This document shows, in pieces, positions 9,095 to 17,214 of a DNA stretch of 59,115 nt. The position numbers were made by a program, and so were the translations under genes. The notes beneath the pieces were generated by a model that had not been told where the DNA came from, made no database searches, and saw nothing but the letters and a program-made list of their open reading frames with translations. The stretch is from Bacteroidota bacterium (GTDB lineage: Bacteria > Bacteroidota > JABWAT01). Position 1 is the first letter of the stretch. Every line of letters begins with the position of its first letter. The stretch lies in NCBI GenBank assembly GCA_017303995.1, contig JAFLBE010000026.1, positions 1 through 59,115 on the forward strand, written 5' to 3'.

Positions 9095-9771
9095 AAAAAC
9101 TTGTCGTATTCTCCTTGCTTTTTATTCTGAACTTTTCAACAAGTCAGGCTCAGGAAACACCAATAAAATCAAAGTCGGTAAAATATATCCTTTACTCACT
9201 AGCCATTCCTGGTCTGGGAGAATATCAGCTTGGTGAAAAGGGTTATCTGAAATATTTTCTTACAACAGAAGTTGTTCTGTTAATTGGTGCCTATTCCTTA
9301 GATTACTATTCTGTTTCATTGCTCGATAATGCTTTGAATTTTGCTCAAAACAAAGCTGGTTATAGTGGAAAGGAAAGATCCAGAAATTTTATTCTTGCAA
9401 TGGGTTCATATAACTCACTTGCAGACTATAATGTTGCTATGCGCCAGGAACGAAATCTGAGTGCCGTTTTCCCTGAGAATGACTCCCAATATCATTGGGA
9501 ATGGCAAAATCAGAATGATCGGGTTAAATACAGAGAAAACCGCAGAACTTCTGATCTTGTCGGTTATTCAGTTCCCTTTGTACTTGGTGCAGTTTTTATC
9601 AATCACGCCGTAAGTGCATTTAATGTCCTAAGAATTCAGAGAACAGAACCCAAAACTTCTGAAGCTAAACCTCTAGGATCAGGTGAATCAACTTTGTGGG
9701 CAAGTCCGGTAGATCCGTTTATGGGAACCTGGGGAAGTGGAATTCAGCTCAATTACCGTTATCAGTTTTAA
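9091..9771 (+). CDS. DUF5683-family exported membrane protein
   Basis: The 226-residue protein has an N-terminal signal peptide (cleavage likely after SQAQ, residue 20) and the DUF5683 pattern: a hydrophobic YSLAIPGLGEYQLGEKGYLKY block, another helix, a polar central region with repeated Tyr/Asn, and a late hydrophobic segment (VPFVLGAVFINHAVSAFNV). The C-terminus ends in an aromatic barrel-like strand (GIQLNYRYQF). The family is common in the Bacteroidota group and its function is unknown. It is translationally coupled to ccmF by a 4-bp overlap. Confidence 0.8.
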   Translation: MKKLVVFSLLFILNFSTSQAQETPIKSKSVKYILYSLAIPGLGEYQLGEKGYLKYFLTTEVVLLIGAYSLDYYSVSLLDNALNFAQNKAGYSGKERSRNFILAMGSYNSLADYNVAMRQERNLSAVFPENDSQYHWEWQNQNDRVKYRENRRTSDLVGYSVPFVLGAVFINHAVSAFNVLRIQRTEPKTSEAKPLGSGESTLWASPVDPFMGTWGSGIQLNYRYQF

Positions 9772-9778
9772 TATTTAA

Positions 9779-10546
9779 ATGACCCACCGATACGCCTTTA
9801 AGGTTGAGTATAATGGCCTCCAATTTAACGGGTGGCAACTTCAGCCACCATCCAAAGCAAAAAAGACGGTTCAGGGAACCCTTGAATCAACCATCCGGAT
9901 TATTGAACCCCAATTTAAGGGACATATTTCGGGAGCAGGTCGAACGGATACTGGCGTTCATGCCTCTGGACAATATTTTCACCTCGACCTTGATCACAAA
10001 ATAGATCTTTTTGTTTGGATGCATAAAATAAACGGAATCCTTGATCAGGAACCAGTTACTTTGCTAAAGGGGTATGAGGTTCATCCCGATTTTCATGCCA
10101 GGTTTTCTGCAAGTCACCGAACTTATGAATACACACTAAATTCCCTTCCATCACCCTTAAACCGTCATCAGGAATGGTTTTATCCGTGGAATATCAATTT
10201 CAATTTGCTTCAGGAATATGCCAAAGTAATTTTAACCCAAACTGATTTTACTTCATTTTGCCGGTCAAGAGATGAATCAGACACAAAAGACTGCCGGATC
10301 ATGACTTCAGAATGGGCACAAATTGGAAGCCGTTACCGGTTTACAATCAGGGCAAACCGGTTTCTTTATGGCATGGTCAGAGCATTGGTTGGCACACAGC
10401 TTCAGGCAATGCGTGAAAATCAATCTGCAGAACAATTTGCCAAAATCTTTGATGAACTAAAAAGAACCTCAGCCGGCCCTTCTGCAAAAGCCCACGGTTT
10501 GAATTTAGTTGAAGTTGCCTATCCCGAACATCTTTTTCTGATGTGA
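9779..10546 (+). CDS. truA: tRNA pseudouridine(38-40) synthase TruA
   Basis: TruA converts uridines 38-40 of the tRNA anticodon stem to pseudouridine. The 255-residue protein carries the catalytic-Asp motif GAGRTDTGVHA with D57, the conserved FHARFSASHRTYEY block at about 103-116, and the C-terminal NRFLYGMVRALVGTQ helix. The length is typical. It follows the DUF5683 gene by 7 bases on the same strand. Confidence 0.96.
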   Translation: MTHRYAFKVEYNGLQFNGWQLQPPSKAKKTVQGTLESTIRIIEPQFKGHISGAGRTDTGVHASGQYFHLDLDHKIDLFVWMHKINGILDQEPVTLLKGYEVHPDFHARFSASHRTYEYTLNSLPSPLNRHQEWFYPWNINFNLLQEYAKVILTQTDFTSFCRSRDESDTKDCRIMTSEWAQIGSRYRFTIRANRFLYGMVRALVGTQLQAMRENQSAEQFAKIFDELKRTSAGPSAKAHGLNLVEVAYPEHLFLM

Positions 10547-10606
10547 TTTCACCAATTCTTTTTCGTAAATTCAGGTTTATCTAAATAATTAACCGGAGAC
10601 CGCCCG

Positions 10607-11542
10607 ATGGCAAAACTGACCATCGTTATTCCGCTTCTGAATGAGGAAGAATCTCTTCAGATCCTTCGTGATCAGATCAATGAATCCTGTACAAAAGCTG
10701 GTCTTGATTATGAAATCCTGTTCATTGATGACGGCAGTACTGATAATTCATGGTCTGTTCTTACTGAACTGGCCGCAAAAAATTCCAACATAAAAGTGAT
10801 TCGTTTCCGGAAAAATTACGGAAAAAGTGCCGCTCTAGCAGTTGGATTCCAGGAAGCTGAAGGTGAATTTGTCATTACTATGGATGCCGATCTTCAGGAT
10901 GACCCCAGCGAAATTCCAAATCTTTACAATAAATTGGTTTCAGAAAACTGGGATTTGGTTTCCGGATGGAAAAAGATTCGCCACGATCCGGTTTCAAAAA
11001 CCCTTCCAAGTAAACTATTTAATTATGTAACCGGTAAATTAGTTGGCCTAAGACTCCACGATTTTAATTGTGGATTTAAAATCTACAGAAACGAAGTGGT
11101 TAAAGATGTTCACGTTTATGGTGAACTTCACCGTTACATTCCTGCTTTGGCACATCTTTCAGGGTTTAAGGTAACTGAACACCCGGTCATTCACCACCCA
11201 CGTCAGTATGGCAAATCAAAATTCGGAATGGATCGGTTTGTGAAAGGTTTTCTTGATCTGGCTACCGTTTTGTTTATTACCCGTTATATGCGCAGACCGT
11301 TACACTTCTTTGGCGGATTGGGAAGTCTGTTTCTTGCTGGTGGGCTTGGTATTAATATTTGGCTGACGATTGGCTGGCTTCAGGGTGAAATTGCAATTTC
11401 AAAACGGCCCATTCTTTTCCTTGGGATTTTACTTACTATTTTGGGCATCCAGTTCATGTCGACTGGATTTATCGGTGAAATGATCACCAAAATGTACTCA
11501 AAAACTGAATCCTACTCAATCCGTAAAAAACTTAACTTTTAA
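10607..11542 (+). CDS. GT2-family glycosyltransferase (DPM1/GtrB type)
   Basis: The 311-residue protein begins with a GT-A domain: TIVIPLLNEEESL, nucleotide-binding DDGSTDNSW at about 48-56, and the metal-binding DADLQDDP at about 93-100. Two C-terminal hydrophobic segments (about 232-250 and 268-290) place it in the group that makes polyprenyl-phosphate sugars. It opens a cluster of surface-glycan genes reading forward to 17142. A GGAGA ribosome-binding site precedes the ATG. The sugar is not identifiable from sequence. Confidence 0.92.
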   Translation: MAKLTIVIPLLNEEESLQILRDQINESCTKAGLDYEILFIDDGSTDNSWSVLTELAAKNSNIKVIRFRKNYGKSAALAVGFQEAEGEFVITMDADLQDDPSEIPNLYNKLVSENWDLVSGWKKIRHDPVSKTLPSKLFNYVTGKLVGLRLHDFNCGFKIYRNEVVKDVHVYGELHRYIPALAHLSGFKVTEHPVIHHPRQYGKSKFGMDRFVKGFLDLATVLFITRYMRRPLHFFGGLGSLFLAGGLGINIWLTIGWLQGEIAISKRPILFLGILLTILGIQFMSTGFIGEMITKMYSKTESYSIRKKLNF

Positions 11543-11548
11543 GTCCAG

Positions 11549-12373
11549 ATGAAATACGATCCAATTAAAAATAAATTTTCTTCTCTACTCAGAAATTCCC
11601 CTCCACTTAAAATATTGTTCTTTAATCTTTTACGGGTTTTGTTTCTTCGTGAATGGTATATCAGACGAATGATTCGGAAAATTTTTCCGAAGCTAAAGCC
11701 CAAACATATACTTGACGCCGGAATGGGATTTGGACAATATTCTTACTTCATGTCAATTAACCAGCCAAAAGCCAAAATTGATTCTGTTGATTTAAATACT
11801 GAACATATTAATGCCTTTGGAGAATTTTGCAGACGGCTAAATTTACCAATTGCGGTCAGTGAAGCAGATCTTACAAAGTATGTCAATCAGAACAATTATG
11901 ATTTCATTCTTTGTGTCGATGTAATGGAACATATTGAAGATGATCGTTCCGTACTCAAAAACTTTTATGCTTCAATGAAATCGGGTGGCCACCTTCTTAT
12001 TTCAACTCCAAGTGATCAGGGTGGTTCAGATCATGATCATGACCACGACTCTGATCATGGAAATAAAGGAACCGGCTTTATCGATGAACATGCACGGGAT
12101 GGATATTCGGTAGAAGATATGACTGAAAAATTGGTTTCGGCTGGGTTTAAACCTGAAGAAATCAGATACACTTATGGAACCTTCGGAAAATGGAGCTGGA
12201 AACTCGCAATCAAATTCCCAATTTTGCTTCTTAATAGTTGGATGGGTTTTGTGGTATTACTTCCCTTCTACTATTTCATTACACTTGTCCCCATCCTGAT
12301 TTTACATCAGCTTGATACAGCTGTTCGCTGGAAAACCGGCACAGGACTTCTTGTCCACGCAACGAAACCCTGA
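11549..12373 (+). CDS. SAM-dependent methyltransferase, membrane-associated, with Asp/His-rich loop
   Basis: The 274-residue protein has a class I methyltransferase core: SAM-binding motif I (ILDAGMGFGQYS, 54-65), an acidic residue after strand 2 (VDLN, 80-83) and motif post II (DFILCVDVMEHIEDD, 118-132). After strand 5 comes an unusual DHDHDHDSDH run at 161-170, followed by GFIDEHARDGYS. The C-terminus has a hydrophobic segment (about 225-250). It lies 6 bases after the GT2 gene. The substrate is unknown; a glycolipid or polyprenyl-linked intermediate is plausible from context. Confidence 0.85.
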   Translation: MKYDPIKNKFSSLLRNSPPLKILFFNLLRVLFLREWYIRRMIRKIFPKLKPKHILDAGMGFGQYSYFMSINQPKAKIDSVDLNTEHINAFGEFCRRLNLPIAVSEADLTKYVNQNNYDFILCVDVMEHIEDDRSVLKNFYASMKSGGHLLISTPSDQGGSDHDHDHDSDHGNKGTGFIDEHARDGYSVEDMTEKLVSAGFKPEEIRYTYGTFGKWSWKLAIKFPILLLNSWMGFVVLLPFYYFITLVPILILHQLDTAVRWKTGTGLLVHATKP

Positions 12374-12399
12374 TTTTAAAAGAAAGGTTCTTGACCCCG

Positions 12400-14829
12400 A
12401 TGAAACCCGGTCAAAAAACACAAAAGCCTATTGTAACTGAAAAATCTGTATCATCCGGATTGCCGGTCTTGAATACTGGTATTGATATCCACTTCTGGCT
12501 GGCAATTGCATTTATCATAATCATTCCTGTGATTTTCATGTTTCCGTTGGTATTCGAAGGGAAAACTTTTTCAGCTTCCGATACCCAACAATGGCTTGGC
12601 ACAGCTAAAGTGATGATTGATTATGTAAAATCAACTGGTGAAATGGCGCTTTGGAATTCACACACTTTTGCAGGAATGCCAGGCTACATGATCAGCCTTC
12701 CAAACCCGGTTCCGGGATTTGATACCTGGGTGTTGAGTTTGATTAGCAAAATACTTGACTGGCGTGTAGTTTATCTCATTTTTATGGGAATTGGCGCGTT
12801 TCTTTACTCCAGAGTTTTCACAAAAAACTCCTATCTAGGCGCTTTTGCTGCAGTTGCATTTATGCTCTCCACCTATTTTATTATCATTTTAAAAGTGGGT
12901 CACAATACAAAATTTCAGGCCATTGCTTACATGCCCTGGATGTTCCTGAGTTTCCATTATCTGTTAAAAACCCTCGATTGGAAACCGGCAGTTGCCTTCG
13001 CTCTTGCACTTTCACTTCAGCTTCGGGCCGGGCATCCGCAAATCACCTATTATACCTTAATTGCGCTTGGAATATTAGGTCTTTTCTGGCTTGCTGATTT
13101 AATCACCAAAAAGGAATGGAAACCCCTCAGCACGGGCACAATATTAATTATTGGTGCATTTATTCTTGGGGCGCTCTCGATTGCTTTCCCCTATCTGATC
13201 AACTACGAATATTCAAAATTTACAATTCGTGCAGGTACAATTGCTTCCGGGACATCCGGTCTGTCAACCGACTATGCCCTTTCCTGGTCGTATGACTGGG
13301 TTGAATCTGTTTCCTTTTTTGTTGCTGATTACTTCGGTGGTCATTCTCCATTTTATTGGTGGCAAATGCCGTTTACTGAAGGTCCTCAATATCTTGGGGC
13401 CATTTTATTATTACTTGCCTCGTTGACTTTTATCAGTAAACCGGGTCGCGTTGTCATTTCTCTCTGGGCGGTTTCATTTGTTGTCTGGCTTTTTTCAATG
13501 GGATCAAATTTTCAGATTCTTGCTGACTTTCTTCTGAATTATTTCCCAATGTTCAACAAATTTCGTACGCCGTCAATGATTCTGGTTGTCTTAAGTGTGA
13601 CCCTTCCTATTCTTGCCGTCTTGGGAGTTAAGGGCTTTCTCGATGGAATTGCAGATAAAAAAACAAGTGAAAGCTATCTGAAAAAAGCCTATTTGGTTTT
13701 TGGCGGAATCATTGCGTTCGGGATTGTACTTTTAATCGTTTCAGGTTCAATGTCTTTTCTTAAACCTACTGATCCGGGTCAGTATGATGCCCAAACTCTG
13801 GAGTTTTTAAAAAATGAACGAAACGGACTGGCAGTTTCTTCCGTCTGGAAATTCCTGATTTTCAATTTGATTGCAATCACATTACTTCTATTAACTGCAT
13901 GGGGAAAAATCAAAGAAACCCTGCTTGGCTTTGGTCTTTTGCTTTTGGTTACAGTTGACTTATATAGTTACAGTCATCAATATCTTTCAGATCTGAAACC
14001 TAAGAAAACTTACGAAGCTTCTTTTGCAGCAAGTCGCCTTGATGATTTCTTACTATCAGACAAATCTGACTACCGGATTTTACCTGTTGGAAATTTATTT
14101 CAGAGTACCCGGTTTAATTATTATCACCAATCAATTGGCGGCTATCATGGAGCCAAATTGGCAAATTTCCAAAACATCTATGATCAGTGTTTATACAAAG
14201 GTGTCGACCCGCAACTCCCGTTTAATTGGGGTATTCTTCAATCTTTTGGTGTAAAATACCTGATCATTCCCCAACCGGTTAATCAGCAGATTGGTCCGCT
14301 GAGACCCTCTTTTGTTGACCAGGAAACAAAGGAATCTGCTATGGAATTTGCAGGATATCATGGCAAATATTTCTTCGTTGAAAAAGTTGAAACGGTTCCT
14401 GACCTGAAAGCAAAAACTGAAAAGCTTAATATTCCAGGATGGGATCCAAAACAAATTTCTTACCTGACCAAAGAATTACCAAATCCAGTTGGATACGATT
14501 CTGCGTCTTCTGTGACCGAACTCAAATTTAATCTTCAGGATATTGAGCTTGAAGTTAATACCGGAACAACAGGGTTTCTTTTCCTCTCTGAGATATATTA
14601 TCCCGCTGGATGGAAAGCATACATAGATGGCGAGGAAACTGAAATATTTGAAACAAATGTTGCCTTCCGTGGTTTGGTAATCCCTGCTGGAAAACATAAA
14701 GTCACGATGGAATTTCGTCCGGTTATTGTATCATCTTCCCTTTGGATGAGCAGTATCGGCTCCGTTTTATTATATGGATTAAGTCTAACAGCTTTGATCA
14801 TTCTTTTCAGAAACCGGAAAAATGTCTGA
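12400..14829 (+). CDS. YfhO-family large membrane protein
   Basis: The 809-residue protein has an N-terminal hydrophobic anchor, some 12 transmembrane helices, and a soluble C-terminal domain (about 530-780) before a last helix. The loop SDTQQWLGTAKVMIDY and the segment WNSHTFAGMPGYM match the YfhO family, thought to be GT-C-like enzymes that decorate surface polymers with sugars. The AAGAAAGG ribosome-binding site (12379-12386) sits well before the ATG at 12400 but too close to the TTG at 12391, so the ATG was chosen. It overlaps the next gene by 8 bp. Confidence 0.88.
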   Translation: MKPGQKTQKPIVTEKSVSSGLPVLNTGIDIHFWLAIAFIIIIPVIFMFPLVFEGKTFSASDTQQWLGTAKVMIDYVKSTGEMALWNSHTFAGMPGYMISLPNPVPGFDTWVLSLISKILDWRVVYLIFMGIGAFLYSRVFTKNSYLGAFAAVAFMLSTYFIIILKVGHNTKFQAIAYMPWMFLSFHYLLKTLDWKPAVAFALALSLQLRAGHPQITYYTLIALGILGLFWLADLITKKEWKPLSTGTILIIGAFILGALSIAFPYLINYEYSKFTIRAGTIASGTSGLSTDYALSWSYDWVESVSFFVADYFGGHSPFYWWQMPFTEGPQYLGAILLLLASLTFISKPGRVVISLWAVSFVVWLFSMGSNFQILADFLLNYFPMFNKFRTPSMILVVLSVTLPILAVLGVKGFLDGIADKKTSESYLKKAYLVFGGIIAFGIVLLIVSGSMSFLKPTDPGQYDAQTLEFLKNERNGLAVSSVWKFLIFNLIAITLLLLTAWGKIKETLLGFGLLLLVTVDLYSYSHQYLSDLKPKKTYEASFAASRLDDFLLSDKSDYRILPVGNLFQSTRFNYYHQSIGGYHGAKLANFQNIYDQCLYKGVDPQLPFNWGILQSFGVKYLIIPQPVNQQIGPLRPSFVDQETKESAMEFAGYHGKYFFVEKVETVPDLKAKTEKLNIPGWDPKQISYLTKELPNPVGYDSASSVTELKFNLQDIELEVNTGTTGFLFLSEIYYPAGWKAYIDGEETEIFETNVAFRGLVIPAGKHKVTMEFRPVIVSSSLWMSSIGSVLLYGLSLTALIILFRNRKNV

Positions 14830-16117
14830 CCTTAAACCGGTTCTCATTGTCAGTTACTATTTCCCACCGGCAGGTGGACCGGGCGTTCAAAGAGTCCTGA
14901 AATTCTGTAAATATCTTCCTCAGTTTGGTTTTCGCCCAATCGTTCTCACAGTTGAGAATGGTGAATTCCCCGCTGAGGATGCTTCACTCTTCAAAGATAT
15001 TCCACCTGAAACTGTCATTTGCAGAACCTTCATCCCCGAACCGTATTCTATCTATAAACGGTTTACAGGAATGAAAAAGTCTGATAAATTTGGCGTTGCT
15101 TTCGTGAAAAAGGAAGCAAAGTCACGGGAATCCTGGAAAGAAAAGTTTGCTGTCTGGACCCGTGGTAATTTTTTTATCCCGGATGCGAGAGTTTGGTGGC
15201 GTTTGACTGCAGTTTCTGCCGGAAAAAAACTGGTCAAAAAATACGGAATAGAGGTTGTGTTCAGTTCAGGTCCGCCACACAGCGTTCACTTAATCGCAAA
15301 TTCGATCCGTAAATCAACTGGAATTTCATGGGTCGCTGATTTCCGTGATCCATGGACTGGAATTGATTATTACGCCAAATTGAAACTGACCTGGCTGGCA
15401 GATAAACTTCATCATCATCTTGAAAAATCAGTTTTAACTGATGCTGATCAGATTACAGTTGTATCCGAATCAATGAAACGTGATTTTTCGGCGATTACTT
15501 CAAAGCCAATTTCAGTAATTCCAAACGGGTTCGATGCAGAAGAACTCCCCTTAAATCCCAAAACTCCGGCTCACGATAAACTGGTCATCAGTTATATTGG
15601 AAATATGTATCCGGTTGAAAATTGGGCTTCTGTTTTTTCAACTATCAGAAACTGGATTAAACAATTTCCGGAGCTCAAAGACCAACTTGTACTTAAATTT
15701 GCCGGCACTCAAGACGGATCAGTATTGGCTCTGGTTAAAGAAAATGGCCTGGAGTCAAACCTCCAGCTTTTGGGATATTTGAACCACGACCAAGCTTTAA
15801 TTGAGCTATTTGACTCAACAGCAGTTCTTTTAGTCATCAACAGTGAACCCGGCAATGAACACGTTCTTACTGGCAAGTTATTCGAATATTTGAGTACGGG
15901 TAAACCCATTCTCTTTTCAGGTCCAATCCCGGGAGATGCCTGGACTTTACTGGAAAAGGCCGGAAATGCAATTAAACTTGAAAATGTAAATCCGCTTGAT
16001 TTAAAAACTATGAAACCGGCACAAAGAGGAATTGACTCCTTCACCCGGAAAAAGCTAACCGAAGAGTTGGCAATACTACTGACCCAATCGATTGAACAGA
16101 AGAGGAAACGACCGTGA
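14822..16117 (+). CDS. GT4-family glycosyltransferase
   Basis: The 431-residue protein has a GT-B fold. The N-terminal glycine-rich loop reads SYYFPPAGGPGVQRVLKF (residues 11-28), and the C-terminal half carries the nucleotide-sugar signature region GNEHVLTGKLFEYLSTGKPILF at about 342-363. The central VSESMKRDF and VIPNGFDAEEL blocks are typical of retaining GT4 enzymes. It overlaps both neighbours (8 bp with the YfhO gene, 4 bp GTGA with the oxidoreductase), which indicates translational coupling within the glycan cluster. Confidence 0.92.
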   Translation: MSDLKPVLIVSYYFPPAGGPGVQRVLKFCKYLPQFGFRPIVLTVENGEFPAEDASLFKDIPPETVICRTFIPEPYSIYKRFTGMKKSDKFGVAFVKKEAKSRESWKEKFAVWTRGNFFIPDARVWWRLTAVSAGKKLVKKYGIEVVFSSGPPHSVHLIANSIRKSTGISWVADFRDPWTGIDYYAKLKLTWLADKLHHHLEKSVLTDADQITVVSESMKRDFSAITSKPISVIPNGFDAEELPLNPKTPAHDKLVISYIGNMYPVENWASVFSTIRNWIKQFPELKDQLVLKFAGTQDGSVLALVKENGLESNLQLLGYLNHDQALIELFDSTAVLLVINSEPGNEHVLTGKLFEYLSTGKPILFSGPIPGDAWTLLEKAGNAIKLENVNPLDLKTMKPAQRGIDSFTRKKLTEELAILLTQSIEQKRKRP

Positions 16118-17142
16118 AACAACTTTCTATTGCCCTTGTCGGATGTGGAAGAATTTCTGAAAAACATTTTGAAGCTTTGATGAAACTGGAACAGGATTAT
16201 AAAATCACCTCGGTTTGTGATGTTGTTAAAGAAAATCTTGACAAAGCCGTTGAGTTGACCGGTGCCAAAGGTTACTTGAATTATGATGACCTTCTTGAAA
16301 ATGAAAAACCAGATTTGGTTGTGTTATGTACACCATCAGGGTTACATGCCGGACAAGGAATTAAGGCAGCAAAAAAGGGTTTCAACATTTTGTCAGAAAA
16401 GCCAATGGCCACAAAGCTGAAAGATGCAGACCTTTTGATTAAAACCTGTGATGAAATGGATGTCAAACTTTTCGTCGTCAAGCAAAACCGGTTAAACTCT
16501 ACCATTCAGCTTTTGAAAAAAGCACTCGATAAAAAACGATTTGGCAAGATTTACATGGTAGAAGTCAACGTTTTTTGGGCTCGCCCTCAGTCTTATTACG
16601 ATGCAGCAAAGTGGAGAGGAACCTGGGAATTTGATGGCGGGGCGTTTCTGAATCAGGCGAGTCATTATGTAGATTTGCTTACCTGGCTGGTTGGTCCGGT
16701 TGAATCTGTTTGTGCAATGACCGGAACGCTCGAACGTAAGATTGAAGCTGAGGATACCGGTGCAGCAGTTATCCGATATCGGAATGGTGCAATAGGAACG
16801 ATGAATGTGACTATGCTAACCTATCCGAAAAACCTTGAAGGCTCAATTACCATTATGGGTGAAAAAGGAACTGTTAGGGTTGGCGGAATTGCAGTGAATG
16901 ATATCAAACACTGGGAATTTGATAGTTATGATGATGACGATAAATCAGTCGAAACGTCAAGTTACAAAGTTGAATCTGTTTACGGGTTTGGACATCAGGG
17001 TTACTACAAAAATGTTGCTGATGCCCTGCTTCGTGGTTTAGATCCGCATACTGATGGTCGTGAGGGTCGTAAATCTCTTGAATTAATCGAAGCCATTTAC
17101 ATCAGTGCAAAAGAACGCCGTTTTGTAAATCTTCCGCTGTAA
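16114..17142 (+). CDS. Gfo/Idh/MocA sugar oxidoreductase, WbpB/WlbA-like
   Basis: The 342-residue NAD-dependent oxidoreductase has an N-terminal Rossmann motif (LVGCGRISEKH, residues 8-18) and the catalytic-lysine EKP motif (SEKPMATKL, about 94-102). The central region (VKQNRLNSTIQLL, WARPQSYYDAAKWRGTWEFDGGAFLNQASHYVDLL) closely follows WbpB/WlbA, which oxidise UDP-GlcNAcA at C3 on the way to diacetamido uronic acids. That substrate is inferred. The GTG start at 16114 overlaps the GT4 stop and has an AGAGGA ribosome-binding site. Confidence 0.9.
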   Translation: MKQLSIALVGCGRISEKHFEALMKLEQDYKITSVCDVVKENLDKAVELTGAKGYLNYDDLLENEKPDLVVLCTPSGLHAGQGIKAAKKGFNILSEKPMATKLKDADLLIKTCDEMDVKLFVVKQNRLNSTIQLLKKALDKKRFGKIYMVEVNVFWARPQSYYDAAKWRGTWEFDGGAFLNQASHYVDLLTWLVGPVESVCAMTGTLERKIEAEDTGAAVIRYRNGAIGTMNVTMLTYPKNLEGSITIMGEKGTVRVGGIAVNDIKHWEFDSYDDDDKSVETSSYKVESVYGFGHQGYYKNVADALLRGLDPHTDGREGRKSLELIEAIYISAKERRFVNLPL

Positions 17143-17148
17143 AAAACC

Positions 17149-17206
17149 GTGACAAGTGACCAGGGATAGGTGACGATCGTATCACTTATCACTGACCACT
17201 TGTCAC
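17149..17206. repeat. Long imperfect inverted repeat of 7-bp units between convergent genes
   Basis: Two 25-base arms (17149-17173 and 17182-17206) match in reverse complement at 21 of 25 positions around an 8-base loop. Both arms are themselves built from 7-bp units: GTGACNA-like on the left, and ACTTRTC or ACTGACC on the right, the right array continuing to 17211. It fills the gap between the WbpB-like gene and the M1 peptidase and could end transcription from both sides, although it has no long T run. Confidence 0.75.
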
Positions 17207-17214
17207 TTGTAATT

